A DNA stretch of 64,000 nucleotides from Danio rerio (Eukaryota; Chordata; Actinopteri; Cypriniformes; Danionidae), in NCBI RefSeq assembly GCF_049306965.1, contig NC_133194.1, positions 10,877,501 through 10,941,500 on the forward strand. The letters are read 5' to 3'. The number at the start of each line of letters is the position of its first letter. Position 1 is the stretch's first letter. Below, piece after piece: positions 23,897-43,232 of this stretch. The notes under the pieces are model-generated. The model was given only the letters and a program-made list of their open reading frames with translations, was not told the DNA's origin and did no database searches. Position numbers and translations under genes: made by a program.

Positions 23897-24786
23897 AACC
23901 CAGCAGGCACAGGACGTCAGAATAATGTCAGATTGATAAGATGTTGGCTCAACGTTGGATTTTGGTCAAATATCCATGTCATTTGGGTCCAATCCCAATT
24001 GTAATTTTTGTACCCCTACCCCTTCCCCCTCCCCTTGGCCCTTACAACCGAGGGTTAAGGGCTTCAAAATTTACGCCTAAGAATTGGGACAGCACTACAG
24101 TACCTGCACACGTCATTATATGTCCTTGTGATTTCTTGCTTCATATGAGATCAGACGATCGCGACTGCTGGAGTGAGTCCAGTTGTGTTATTTTTTGGTA
24201 TTTATATTCAGAAAATCAGTAAAGGCATATGTTATCATATGATGTATCATACACCCATATGATCTAATGTGGCAATAAGATCGTAATACTGTGTATTTAA
24301 CACTGGCAATACTCATCAATGTAAACACACAAAAACAGCATTAACATTATAGCAGACACTGTAAAAAGCTCATTGACTGCCACTAGACTTTTCTGACAGG
24401 GTATTCCAGTGTCATCGAGTGTCAGAAAGTTGTGGGACTGCTATACAGGAGTTATGATTAGGGATTATTGATCGCGAATAGATCGCGAAATTTAGCGGTT
24501 TTTATTTTAGCGTTTTTTTTTATTTTTAAACATGATGGTAAAACACGTAAAATTCGTAATAATGACAAAAAATACTAATTTGTGGATCTCTTTACTTCCG
24601 GGTGCAGCTGAATTGGGACACCACTACCACTTCACAGGCACGCGCAAAACGAGCGGTAGGGGTAAGGGGAAGGGCTAAGGGGTGTAACTGGGATTGGGCC
24701 TTGATGTCATTATTGGAAGTCAAAATAACGTACATTAGACCTTTATCTAACCTAATATTAATGTCTTATGATGTTGCCTGCTGGGA
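23897..24786. mobile_element. Short MITE (host of a nested insertion)
   Basis: The ends are AACCCAGCAGGCACAGGACG (left) and TGATGTTGCCTGCTGGGA (right), a terminal inverted pair. Without the inserted 23,984-24,703 element and one target copy it would be only about 160 bp. The start resembles 35,712-35,760 (CCTGCAGGCACAGGGCGTC). Confidence 0.65.
23984..24703. mobile_element. hAT-like non-autonomous element with perfect 8-bp target duplication
   Basis: ATGTCATT stands on both sides (23,976-23,983 and 24,704-24,711). The termini GGTCCAATCCCAATT and AACTGGGATTGGGCC are inverted. Inner subterminal blocks (CCCCTACCCCTTCCCC against GTAGGGGTAAGGGGAAGGGC) also mirror each other. No transposase is seen. 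A second copy is at 28,453-29,087, sharing an interior block with GTCATCGAGTGTCAGA and CTATACAGGAGTTAT. Confidence 0.85.
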
Positions 24787-24934
24787 AAGGTTGTTATTAA
24801 CTTCACAAAAAGCAAATTGTGTTGTCAGTAGCTATTTTTACACTTATAACTGGCAGATTACCAATAATTTACTGTAAGTGATCATATCTGAACAGGACGT
24901 TTTAATTTTTCAGTAGTAAAACTTGTCCTCTGCA

Positions 24935-25430
24935 TATACAGTGGGTGACACTTTAAAAGCACCATTGCCACCACATGTGGCGCCACTGCGACACTAAAGA
25001 ATTAAGAGAGCGTTTTTAGGTGTAACAGCTGTTTGCAATTATGCCACCAGGGAGCACAAAGGGGCGGGATGTGAATGGAGAGAAATACACAGTAGCTGTA
25101 AATAACCTGCTACTTGTAAATGAAGATGAAACAATGAAACAAAGCATTGTAATTCCTGCAATAATCTTTAAAAACTTTCCACTACATATACAGTGGGTAA
25201 CACTTTAAAAGGACCATTACCTCTGCATGTGGCGCCACCGCAACACTAAGAGAATAAGAATGAGTTTTTAGGGGTAACAGCAGTTTGTGACTGTGCCACC
25301 AGGGAGCACAAAGGGACGGAATGTGAACGGACAGAAACGCACTGTAGCTGTAAACACCCTGCTACTTGTAAATGAAGATGAAATAATGAAACAAAGCATT
25401 ATAATTCCTGCATTAATCATTATTAATCTA
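24935..25430. repeat. Two tandem copies of a 252-bp unit
   Basis: Unit 1 starts at 24,935 and unit 2 at 25,187, each with TATACAGTGGGT. Shared blocks include CCACCAGGGAGCACAAAGGG, TGCTACTTGTAAATGAAGAT and ACAAAGCATT. The units differ at roughly one base in ten by eye. They hold no coding sequence. Confidence 0.85.
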
Positions 25431-25633
25431 TCATTGTTATTATTGTAAATTTGTTAAGTGCAATGAGGATTCATTTTGGATAGTAAAATTAAAGAAATAA
25501 AATACAATTAAAATCAAAAGTACAAACATGCTTACACAAAGATGTAAATAAATGATGTGAGAGGATGTATGAACAAAGTATACGACTGGCATCAGAGTTT
25601 TTCCATATTTTGGCATAGATATGTGTATACCTG

Positions 25634-26194
25634 TAAAGGCTGATTTATACTTCTGCGTCAAACGCCGGCGTATGCTACGCCGTTGACGCATAGCCCTTCG
25701 CTGTGGCCGTCGACGTCATTGACGTGCACCTCTCAAAAAATGTAACTACACCTCGCAATGACGCGTAGCGCAAGCTCTGTGATTGGTCAGCTTAGTAGCA
25801 CTGATGATTCTGGGCGGGACAGAGAGCCGTTCGAATGGCGCGAGCCCAATGGAGCGAATGTTTACAAGTGTGGAGTCCTATGAAGGAGCTACGGATAGAA
25901 AGTTTTGTTTTGTGTTTACCCCATAGTTAAAGTTGTTGCACGTCTGCAGGTTTCTGCCTCAAAAATGAGCGAGTTTGAGCCACTTGTACATCCAGGAAGT
26001 GTTCAGGAAAAGCAAAACAGCAGCGAAGAAACTCGACACAGAGGAACATTTACACCTCACTGCCAACTAGCGTTTCGGAAGTGTTAATGTAGACCAACAG
26101 AGACAGCACGCAGAAGTATAAATGCACAGCTACGCGTGTTGCATGCGCCGTGGGTTACGCCGGTCACTTGACGCAGAAGTATAAACCAGGCTTA
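25634..26194. mobile_element. TIR DNA element, about 560 bp
   Basis: The left terminus TTTATACTTCTGCGTCAA mirrors the right terminus TTGACGCAGAAGTATAAA. A second internal CGCAGAAGTATAAATGCAC lies at about 26,110. The element is CpG-rich for this window (ACGCCGGCGTATGC). A reversed, older copy is at 17,648-18,065. A 60-codon open frame at 25,905-26,087 has no similarity I recognise. Confidence 0.75.
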
Positions 26195-26918
26195 ACAGTA
26201 CTAAACAAGCTGAATCTGATTGCTTACAGTTTTAAAAAAATTAATTCGTGTATTTCGTGAAAGTCATTTCTACAGTGATCTTGTGGGATTACCACATGAA
26301 AGTTACAAATGGTTTAGGTGTAATACACAGTGCATGATTGTTAGAACTTGCAGATGTGTATGTAATTTTCTGCATTAATGGTTTGGCCTGGACAGGAGCT
26401 CTACCAGTGTACGTTTAAACTGTAACTCAGACTGATGACAGCACTCTTCAGTACATGCACAGGTGCCATTTTATTGCCTGGCACTTTTCTAAAAGGTATG
26501 TACAGTAAGGATGGCTCAATGTTAGTGTGAATGGACATATGCACACACAACAAGGCCACTCACTCATCATTGTGTTTTTTTTTTTTTTATAAAAGTGAAC
26601 GTGAGCCTCTAGAGAATTGTCTATTTCAGTCACGTCCTTCCCTTCAGCTAGACGCAGACGTGATTGCATTGCTTTTTTTCTAATTACTCTATTTGTGTGT
26701 GTGTGTGTCTCCAGTAGTCTTGTGTAGGGCGTTGGGCATACTACCTGAACAACATTGTAAGATTCTCACTCACAACGCTGCTTTTTTTAGATAACTTTGG
26801 CAAAATTGGCCCAAAAAAAAAGGCAGCAACTCTACAAAAAACTTACAAATATACTGTACCATGCCGTCACCACTTATTATATTTGGTTTGGCTACACCTT
26901 GCTAGCTTCTGCCTTCAA
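26195..26918. other. Intergenic, nothing recognised
   Basis: Only a short (GT) run near 26,694 stands out. Confidence 0.4.
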
Positions 26919-26919
26919 A

Positions 26920-27345
26920 TATCTTCAAGTTCAATATGATACTGGAAAAAGTATTTAGTGATTTTGGTCCATATTGAAGTGATAGCATCACACAACTGCT
27001 GCAGATTTGTTGACTGCAACTCTATGGTGCGAATGGATTGGATTGGATTGAGATCTATCATGTTCCAGACCAGAAACCAATTGGAGATTATGTTGTAGTT
27101 TTGTGACATGGTGGATTATCCTGCTTGAAGTAGTCATGACAAGATGGCAAAACGGATCATGATGGGATGAATGTGATCAACAACAATACTCAGGTTGACG
27201 GTGGTGTTTATATGATGCTCAATTGGTCCTCAAGGGACTAAAACGTGTCATAAATGTTCCCTACACCATTACACCATCAGTAGCCTGATTGGTTACTAAT
27301 AAGTAGGATGTTTTTCACCTAGAGAAACACTGCTTTCTGGATATT
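26920..27345 (-). pseudogene. Remnant of a Tc1-like transposase
   Basis: Read on the minus strand, the conceptual pieces TDGVMV, the segment around HNIISNWF, DLNPIQS and STNLQQLCDAITSIWTKI follow the order of a Tc1/mariner DDE transposase catalytic domain (DGVMVWG ... QQDNAPCH ... NPIE ... PTNLQQLCDA). Stops and frame changes interrupt it. No terminal repeats were identified. It is a different Tc1 lineage from the 9.2-kb and 60.8-kb elements. Confidence 0.7.
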
Positions 27346-27828
27346 TTCTCATTTTCAGACCATTCTCTGTAAACCCTAGAGATTATTGTGCATGAAAAGT
27401 CTATTAGATTAGCAAGTCCTTGTCTTGCACTAGCAACCACGCTAATTCAAAATAACTTAAATCATCTTTCGTCAGCATTCTGATGCTTGGTTTGAACTTT
27501 AGGAGATCATCTTGGCCACATCTACATCTAAATGCACTGAAATACCATGTGACTGATTGATTAGATAATTGTGTTAAGTATGGGATAATGTACATAGCAG
27601 AAAAAAGTCTGCAAGGCTTATGCAAAGAGGAGGGCTGTTGTATAAAACTGAACGGCTTTATAGTGCAAAAACCACCAGCTAGATGTACACCATTTATTGC
27701 TAAGCCCAATAGTGTCTGGCTGCAGAGTTGCACTCTCAGAGTCATGACTTAATAGAGCCAGGGATTTCACTGTAAAAGGTAGTGTAAGGTGTACACATTA
27801 AAAGCATGCATTACCCACCTACATACCC
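27346..27828. other. Intergenic, nothing recognised
   Basis: No supported feature. A 113-codon open frame on the minus strand here shows no domain, transmembrane or repeat signal. Confidence 0.4.
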
Positions 27829-27829
27829 G

Positions 27830-28115
27830 ATGCAAGGGAGTTGGTTGCTCTAACAAGGAGGTTAAAGACCACGGCCTCTAGAGTCTGTCGCTAGAGCATC
27901 TTTTGAGAGTCAGAGGACTGAGGTTTACCTGCTCAGCACTTCACTAGCTGGCCTTCGTTACACTCACCCTCCTAAAATTACTCCCATCTGGGTCATGGCA
28001 CTAGAGTAATCCACAATCCTTCACCATCCAAACCGATTCGAGCTGGTATCAAACCAGCGATTCTTTGCATGGGAGTTGGTTACTCTGAAAAGGAGGCTAA
28101 AGATCATGGCCTCTT
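27830..28115 (-). repeat. SINE-like repeat with two copies of a tRNA-like head
   Basis: The block GGGAGTTGGTT(G/A)CTCT occurs at about 27,837 and 28,070, each followed by AAGGAGG(T/C)TAAAGA and GGCCTC. On the minus strand this reads as a leader ending in CGCTGGTTTGATACCAGC, which resembles a tRNA T-arm (B box GGTTTGATACC at 28,043-28,053). A related copy lies at 44,934-45,145. I infer a tRNA-derived SINE; family not named. Confidence 0.45.
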
Positions 28116-28450
28116 TTATTTATTGTATTATTCAGTAACAAGATGGCACCAAACAGTGAACAGTGAGCATGAGAGAAAAGTAAATAAAGATTTATATGAA
28201 TATGTGCTCACTAAACACCTGACACATAAGCATGTAAATATTTATATGAATTTATACGTACTCACTAGAGATTGCACAGACTAGTCGACTAATCGACTGG
28301 TCGACTTTAATGTTGTTAAATGAACAGTGTTGACAGGGCATGTGCTTTACTCTAAATAAGAGTCATTGGTAGTGGTTTTCGCAACGTGTTATGCGCTGTC
28401 AAACAGCATGTGTTTGTATATTTTCCATCGTGTGTTTTATCGATGTCACT
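28116..28450. other. Intergenic, small palindromic motif
   Basis: At about 28,282-28,304 the sequence TAGTCGACTAATCGACTGG holds tandem TCGAC words, the usual start of a small teleost repeat. Nothing else is recognised. Confidence 0.35.
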
Positions 28451-28452
28451 AC

Positions 28453-29087
28453 CAGGATTAGGCCCAATCCCAATTCTATTTTCGTACCCCTACCCCTTCT
28501 GATTGTAACTGTACTGTGCATTTACACCATGCCCATATTCATATTTATTCATTTACACATGTAAACACACAAAAAACAACATTAACATTTTACCAGACAC
28601 TGTAAAAAGGTCATTCTCAGTCACTAGACTATTTTGACAAGGAATTCAAGGGTCATCGAGTGTCAGATGTGTAAGTATGTTGTAGGATTACTATACAGGA
28701 GTTATTATTAGAGATTATAAATAGCAAAATTTAGCTGCTTTTTTTTAAAGCATGACGGTAAATCATGAAGGGCTTTATGAATATGTTAAAATATATGCAT
28801 GTTTGTTGTAAAAATTTGTAATGACAAGAAAATACTGATTTGTGCATTTCCTTTTGTGTGCAGTCATGCTGCCATTGTAGGTGGTATATTCTGGGAAATT
28901 TTCTTACTCCTTGATTTTGAGTGTGGTCCTGAAAAATCTCAGTTTCAAGGGCTATCTAGTCTTCCCCTTAGCCCTGCGCTTTCAAGCTGAAGAGAATTGG
29001 GACACCCCTACCCCTTCACGTGAACGTGTAAAACGAGGGGTGGGACTAAGGGGAAGGACTAAGGAGTGGAATGGGTATAGGGCCTGA
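28453..29087. mobile_element. hAT-like non-autonomous element, second copy
   Basis: The termini GGCCCAATCCCAATTC and GGGTATAGGGCC mirror each other. The subterminal CCCCTACCCCTTC and the interior (GTCATCGAGTGTCAGA, CTATACAGGAGTTAT) match 23,984-24,703. No target duplication is visible, so this copy is older or truncated. Confidence 0.7.
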
Positions 29088-29772
29088 CTCAACTTTAGTA
29101 ACATAAAAGTCAACTTAAAAAAAATCTCAGAAAAGTCTTAAGAAAACGGTTGAATGCAGCTTACACTAACCTATGTAATATTCAGTCACAAGATGGCGCC
29201 AAACAGTCAAGAACAATGGCGTGACAGATAAGTATGTAAATATTTATATGAATATAAACTTACTAATGGTCAAGATGATTCAAGATCAAGCTACTGTGTG
29301 AGTTTCTGTGGTTATTACCCGGGAATGGCATACCTTGGAATGTTGTGACTGACTAATCAGCATCAAGTTTTTCAAAGGCGTTTAATAAGAAACAGTTAAC
29401 ATAAATATATGAACAGCCATACCTACTAAAGTGACCTATGAATTAACTTCTTTAACCTTTAACTGCTAATGTAACTGTGCTTGACTTTTTTTTTCGTAGG
29501 TTACCATTAAAACTAGGTCACAGGAACAGAACTTTACCAAAGTACTTTGTCAAAAAAAAAGTTTGAATAAATGTTTAAGGGTTAAATTTAGTGAAAAATA
29601 AATAAGTTGGAACTGAAAACATTGTGGGCAATGGATATGTACTGTGGGTTTTTGCTGCGTGAAACCAGAATTTTCAAACTGCTAGTGTGTTTTCCGTCGT
29701 CCAGTGAATTTCCATCGTTCCTTTCTCTCTGCCTTTTTCCTCTCAATATACTTGTCAGATATTATAAAACCC
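29088..29772. other. Intergenic, nothing recognised
   Basis: The line 'CAAGATGGCGCCAAACAGT' near 29,191 also occurs near 28,139, so part is repeat-derived. No gene is seen. Confidence 0.4.
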
Positions 29773-29774
29773 TA

Positions 29775-30062
29775 CCCCTAGCCTGGTCTTAGCTGGTTAG
29801 GCTGGGAGATGACCAGCTAAAACCAGCTTGACCAGCCTAGCCAGGCTGGGAGCCCAGCCAAAACCAGCTATGTCCAGCTTAAACCAGGCTGGTCAAGCTG
29901 GTTTTAGCTGGTCATTTTCCAGCCTGACCAGCTAAGACCAGGCTGAAAAATGGCTGGAAACCAGCCTGGAAGTGGCCAAAACCCCTCTAAAACCAGCCTG
30001 GTCGGCCACCTAAAACCAGCCAACCAGCCTAGGCTGGTTTAAGGTGGATTTTTTAGCAGGGT
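29775..30062. repeat. CCAGCTAAAACCAGC-type palindromic repeat
   Basis: About twenty short CCAGC/GCTGG words in both orientations are packed into 290 bases, ending GGATTTTTTAGCAGGG. A compact copy with clear inverted ends is at 57,063-57,238 and a decayed one at 62,235-62,830. This repeat type is common in cyprinids. Confidence 0.75.
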
Positions 30063-31387
30063 ATCCTAATAAAGTCAATAAAAAAAATCTTAAAATCAAT
30101 ATAATCTAAATTATTTTTGTTTTTTATATGTACAGATTGAGTGCTGCTTTATTAGCTTAGCAAAATGCTAACATCCAGGAATGTGTGCGTTATACTGTAT
30201 TAGATACTTACTGAGCCACTGCCTATTAAAGTAATTCAAATAGCCACTTAATAGATTTCTTAAAAGACATCTGCCCTCCATTGGTGTGCTGTAAAATAAT
30301 ATTTAGAGGAAGAGCATCTCTCTGTTATGTAAAATTATGTGCGCATATCAAATTTCTCACTAGTCCTCTGGGTGTTGATGATGACCTTCCCTTTGACCCT
30401 TCTCTGTCATCCCCAATCCATCTGCATGAGCACATACACGCGACGCACACAAACCCAAAAGGCAGAGCGTTATGAATATATCATATATTAGTTATGAATC
30501 ATGCATACAAAGTTACAAATAAACATGAAAATAATATGCTGCAGTCAAAGCTGCTAACAGTATGCACATTGATCTGTTTTACACATTCATAGAATATATC
30601 ATATTTTTATTTTTACCAAAAAAGTTGTTCCACACACACGCACACACAATTTGATATAGATTTTTATATATATTCATAATATACTATATATTTTTTGTCT
30701 TTTCTGGTGAGGTTTTTTAGGTATACGTATTGCTCCCCTGGAACGAATGCCTTTCACGCCTGCATTCTGTCCTTTCTTTTGTCTCGAAAGCAGTTCGTTA
30801 TAATTGTTATCCCATCGTAACAATATTAAGACTCGTTAATATGATAAATAAATCAAATATATTTATATGAAGACTTAACTACTTGTACACTTACGGTTAC
30901 GATGAAAAATTCCACAGATCTAAATATTCAATCTTCGTAGAAACAAAAAAAAAAAAAACGAAAATGTTATAATATTCATCACACTCTCGCAGAATTGACA
31001 CATGCTTGACACTTATTGAATGACATCATGAAATATAGTGTCAACATGTGCAAGAAAATATCACAGTTTGAGTTCGTTTATCAAAAGGAAATGGGAAATT
31101 GTGGAAAAATAAAAACGTTAAATGTCGGAGTTAACTCAGCCGTAATAATTACCATGGTAAAATAATTTAAAAAACGACAACTATACTGGAATGCTAAATA
31201 AGAGAGAGCTCGAAAGAGCTCGAAGAACCGAAAGATCACCATCACACACATCGAGTATTTCAACATGAATCAATAAGAAGTGCGGATGGAATTCTGTTAC
31301 TCAAGTCACCATGTTCGACAAAACGCAAATGGAGAGAAAAAAAGAGGATGTATTGCCTTCGTGTTCGCCTCTTCGCCAATGCCTTCT
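30063..31387. other. Intergenic, likely cacng8 3' flank
   Basis: AT-rich sequence with no exon or named repeat. The part next to 31,388 may be cacng8 3' UTR if a distal poly(A) site is used. Confidence 0.4.
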
Positions 31388-31393
31388 TTTATT
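31388..31393 (-). terminator. Candidate cacng8 polyadenylation signal
   Basis: AATAAA on the minus strand (GAAATAAAAG), 70 bases past the stop codon. TARP mRNAs often have much longer 3' UTRs, so this may not be the main site. Confidence 0.35.
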
Positions 31394-31462
31394 TCTCAGC
31401 CCTTTTTTTCTCTCCTGTCTTCCTGCTTCACTCGCTTCTTTTCCCAATCATTTGGCCTTTCG

Positions 31463-39815
<8,353 letters not shown>

Positions 39816-39910
39816 GGCTGAAATCAGAGAATGCAAGTTCAAAATAATTGACGATGAGACATTTATTTACTACAAAACAATGCATTATTTTTCAATAATT
39901 CAATGTATCG

Positions 39911-40250
39911 GAGGCAGCATGGTGGCTCAGTGGTTAGCATGTTCAACAAGAAGGTCACTGGTTTGAGTCTCGGCTGAGCCAGTTGGCATTTCTGTGTGGA
40001 GTTTGCATGTTCTCTCTTTGTTAGTGTGGGTTCTCTCCAGGTGGTCCGGTTTCCCCCATAGTCCAGAGACATGCGCTATAGGTGAAATGAATAAGTTAAA
40101 TTAGCCTTAGTGTATGTGTGTGAATGAGTGTGTCTGGGGCTGGAAGGGCATCCGCTTCATAAAACATATGCTGGAATAGTAGGTGGTTCATTCCACTGTG
40201 GCAACCCCTGATAAAAAAGGGACTAAGCCAAAGAAAAGTAAATGAATGTA
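39911..40250 (+). mobile_element. DANA SINE, sense, full length with pol III boxes
   Basis: The tRNA-derived head GGCAGCATGGTGGCTCAGTG carries an A box (TGGCTCAGTGG, 39,923-39,933) and a B-box-like GGTTTGAGTCT (39,960-39,970). The whole DANA body and the AAATGAATG tail follow. It lies just upstream of cacng8 coding exon 1, on the opposite strand. Confidence 0.9.
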
Positions 40251-40952
40251 TCAGATTATTCTGCTTATACTCCACATATTACAGTTACTTACAAGACATT
40301 TTTTAGATGATGTATTTTAAGACATTTGACTGTTTTCAGTCCTCAAACAGCTGATTAGTTTCTTATACATTTCATCCAAAGCCTTTTGCTTATTTTGATT
40401 TTATTTTAGTGTTGTATGCTGTGTTTTTTGAAATAGCAGAATCATTCGTCGTAGTGATTTGGAAGTAATGCAGTTAAGACCTGCCAGTCAAGAATTACTT
40501 TAGCTGTACTTTAATCTGAAAATAAATGCACACCTTAGATTGGTCATTATTAGCCAATCAGAATCAAGCATTCAAAACTGCTGTAGTATAAAGGTGTCAT
40601 ATGTTGCCCCATTTCATAAATCTCTGCTGGGTTTCCCCCAACCTGTTTTGAAGAATTGTATAGAAAAGGAGTGACGGAAACATAATAATTTTTTTACACT
40701 CGCTTGTGGTGGATTTGACCTTGTGCAAAAAGGGTTAAATCAAATACGAGGAGATGGAATCACATTTGAAGAATTAACTTTAACCTAGCGAATATTACAC
40801 CCACATGACTCTATTAAGTTTTGCTTTGTTTACGGTTGGTTACTAGGTTACCAATACTACGGTCAGCCGCTCTAACAACTAATTGGAAACACACCTAATT
40901 TGCATTTATTTTTACAGATTTTACTTTAACATGGAATAAGCAGAATTACTAG
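40251..40952. other. Upstream of cacng8 coding exon 1, nothing recognised
   Basis: Probably intron if an upstream untranslated exon exists. No feature is supported. Confidence 0.4.
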
Positions 40953-40954
40953 CC

Positions 40955-41400
40955 CCTTTCACACAGTAATACAGGTAAATATCCAGAAAATTTCCAGAAC
41001 GACTTTCGAAAAAATCGCTGTTCACAGAGACAAAGACATTGGGGATTTTTTTCTGGAAAAGACCATTGACGCATCCTTTCTAAAATGACATAATTTACCA
41101 GAAATGGCCTATAAACAGCTGCGCTTGTATTTGAGAACATAATAGGGATCAGACTTTTGTTAAAAGCTTTAGCATTCATGCAGCTGCTTTTGTCCCAGAG
41201 ACATCCAAAGGCAGAATTGTGAACCGCAGCTAAATGTTTACACATTTGACTACAGTACAAATTTTGTGGAAGGATAAGTACTGAGAACAACTTTGAAGTT
41301 AACATTTGGAGGAACACTTTCACATGTCGAAACGTAACTAACCGGAGCACTCTATCATATGCACAAGCGCTGAACGCAGGGCTTGCAGGTAAACTCACAG
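40955..41400. mobile_element. Probable hAT-type element end
   Basis: It starts CCCCTTTCACACAGTAATACA, a terminus type common in fish hAT elements, followed by GGTAAATATCCAGAAAATTTC. No right terminus was located, so extent and family are tentative. Confidence 0.4.
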
Positions 41401-41877
41401 CGGTTTGTCATAAGCATTTTATCGATAATTTTTTCCACAGTTGGCATTAATAATGAACATAGATACATTATCTGACTAACAACTAGTAGCTAAATGTGTC
41501 TCAAAAAGTATAAAAAAACTTGTATTTTCATAAACAGCACAGATGTTTTTGCGCGGTTATTTCTATTGAAACTGTTGAGCTAATGCTGCAGAATTTCGTT
41601 CTATGTATATGTACATGTGAATGACAATTTCACTCCATTATTTACATAACTTGGATTAAAACAAGACAGCATTTTTGAGTGTATGCCAATTTTAAAAGTG
41701 TAAATTATTAATGTATTGATTTAATATTTTTATGTATTATTTTATCTTACTTTTGTGTGTAGTGATTAGTGTAAATTTGATTTGAGTAGCATGATTGTAG
41801 CAAGTCAAATACACAGTTTACCATCCATTTTACAAAAAAAAAAAAAAATTAAATTAAAGCTCTGAACGAATTAAGTC
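41401..41877. other. Intergenic or intronic, nothing recognised
   Basis: AT-rich, no supported feature. Confidence 0.4.
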
Positions 41878-42113
41878 AACCCAGGCTCATTCTGAAATGT
41901 AGCCCTATATACATTTCTGGAGATCATGAAATGCATCTCAGAAGCTACATTTTATTTATTTATTTATTTTTTGTAGCTTTTGTTTTCGCGAATCCACCAG
42001 AGGCCGCTGTGTATGCTTTTTGAGATCTCAAATTTCTCTCGCGAGTGCCATTTATGCCTGCTGTTCTCGTGTAAATTCACCAGAGGCCGCTGTCGACTCA
42101 CTGACTGATTGAC

Positions 42114-42300
42114 CAACCGACCAATCCCGCACCTAACCCCTTCTTTAAACCCAACCGATAGTATTTTAAAAAGCACAGATTGACCCGCACCCACCCCCTT
42201 CCCTAAACCCAAACGATAGTATTTTTAAAAGCACTGATTGACCCACACCCAACCCTTCCCTAAACCCAACCGATAGTGTTTTAAAAAGCACAGATTGACC
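42114..42300. repeat. Minisatellite, about 60-bp unit, first block
   Basis: At least three units share TTCCCTAAACCCAACCGATA and TTTTAAAAAGCACAGATTGA with CCGCACCCA spacers. It lies inside the 41,878-43,151 element. Confidence 0.85.
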
Positions 42301-42624
42301 CGCACTATAGCTCTGCATTCCCGCAGGAGCCACAGGACCCGACCAGATTTCTTGTGGCGGGGGAATACATTTCTGAATAAAGCGCAGAGCGGTCGGTAAC
42401 TGGTGTAACTTGAACGGGAGCGGGCGGTCTAACAATATCACTCCCGACTCCCGAGCAAGCACACGTATGAATGTGTGTGAATGAGAGAACGTGATGCTGT
42501 GTTTAGCTTGATTGTTGTCACTTGCTTGATGCTGTGTGTCTATGTGTGTTTTTACAGACAGCTTGTTATAGGCTGTCTGGACTCTGTATAGTTGGGTGGT
42601 TTTTGGATTTAGTCTCGCGCAGAT

Positions 42625-42790
42625 CTCTAACCCGCACCTTCCCTAAACCCAACCGATAGTGTTTTAAAAAGGCACCGATTGACCCGCACCCACCCCTTCC
42701 CTAAATCCAACCAATAGTGTTTTAAAAAGCACCAACAGACCAGCGCCCACTCACTTCCCTAAACATAACCGACAGTGTTTTAAAAAAAAG
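42625..42790. repeat. Minisatellite, second block
   Basis: Three further units of the same repeat (CCCTAAACCCAACCGATAGT, TTTTAAAAAGGCACCGATTG), about 325 bp from the first block. Confidence 0.85.
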
Positions 42791-43151
42791 CCCTTGCCTG
42801 ATTTTTACCATGTTTTCAGATTTTACCACATTCACACTCTGTTATTTACTTGTTTATTTTATTTTTTGGCTTCTCTTTTATATTTTACCTGCTTTCTGGA
42901 ACTGTTCTTCATAGAAATCAAACCCCATCGTCGTGGTCAATTCCTCTCTGAGTCTCAAATCTGCCGACGTACATGTCGAGCTAACTGGACAAACTGGTAA
43001 CATCGGAAAAAGCCGTCCGTACGGAGGTAAGTTGACATACTGCCTCGTAGCGTTCATTTTAAAGAAGAAATGCAGGTATACGTAGCTCTGACTACATAAT
43101 TCGCAATCCCCAGAAATGTATATAGGGGTATGTTATCAGAAGGAGCCTATG

Positions 43152-43232
43152 TTGAAATAAGTGGTGCTTCATTTCACTGTGGTGACTGATGATAAATCAG
43201 GTACTAAACTGAAGGAAAATGAATGAATGAGA
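43152..43232 (+). mobile_element. DANA SINE tail fragment
   Basis: AAGTGGTGCTTCATTTCACTG, GGTGACTGATGATAAATC and AAGGAAAATGAATGAATGAG are the last 80 bases of a DANA, directly joined to the preceding element. Confidence 0.7.

Larger units (their letters stand above)
41878..43151. mobile_element. 1.27-kb TIR element carrying a minisatellite
   Basis: Inverted ends of about 42 nt: CCCTATATACATTTCTGG at the left (41,903-41,920) mirrors CCAGAAATGTATATAGGGG at the right (43,110-43,128), extended outward by GGCTCATTCTGA / AGAAGGAGCC. Inside are a duplicated CCAGAGGCCGCTGT motif, a GC-rich block (42,300-42,460) and the minisatellite. No transposase is seen. Confidence 0.75.

Noticed and set aside
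25905-26087. 60-codon frame starting near a Met-rich, SEFEPLVHPG-like segment
   Set aside because: It lies inside a TIR element; no domain recognised and the reversed copy does not keep the frame.
42114-42790. Interstitial telomere tract suggested by CCCTAA words
   Set aside because: The unit is about 60 bp with only one CCCTAA each; it is a minisatellite inside a mobile element.
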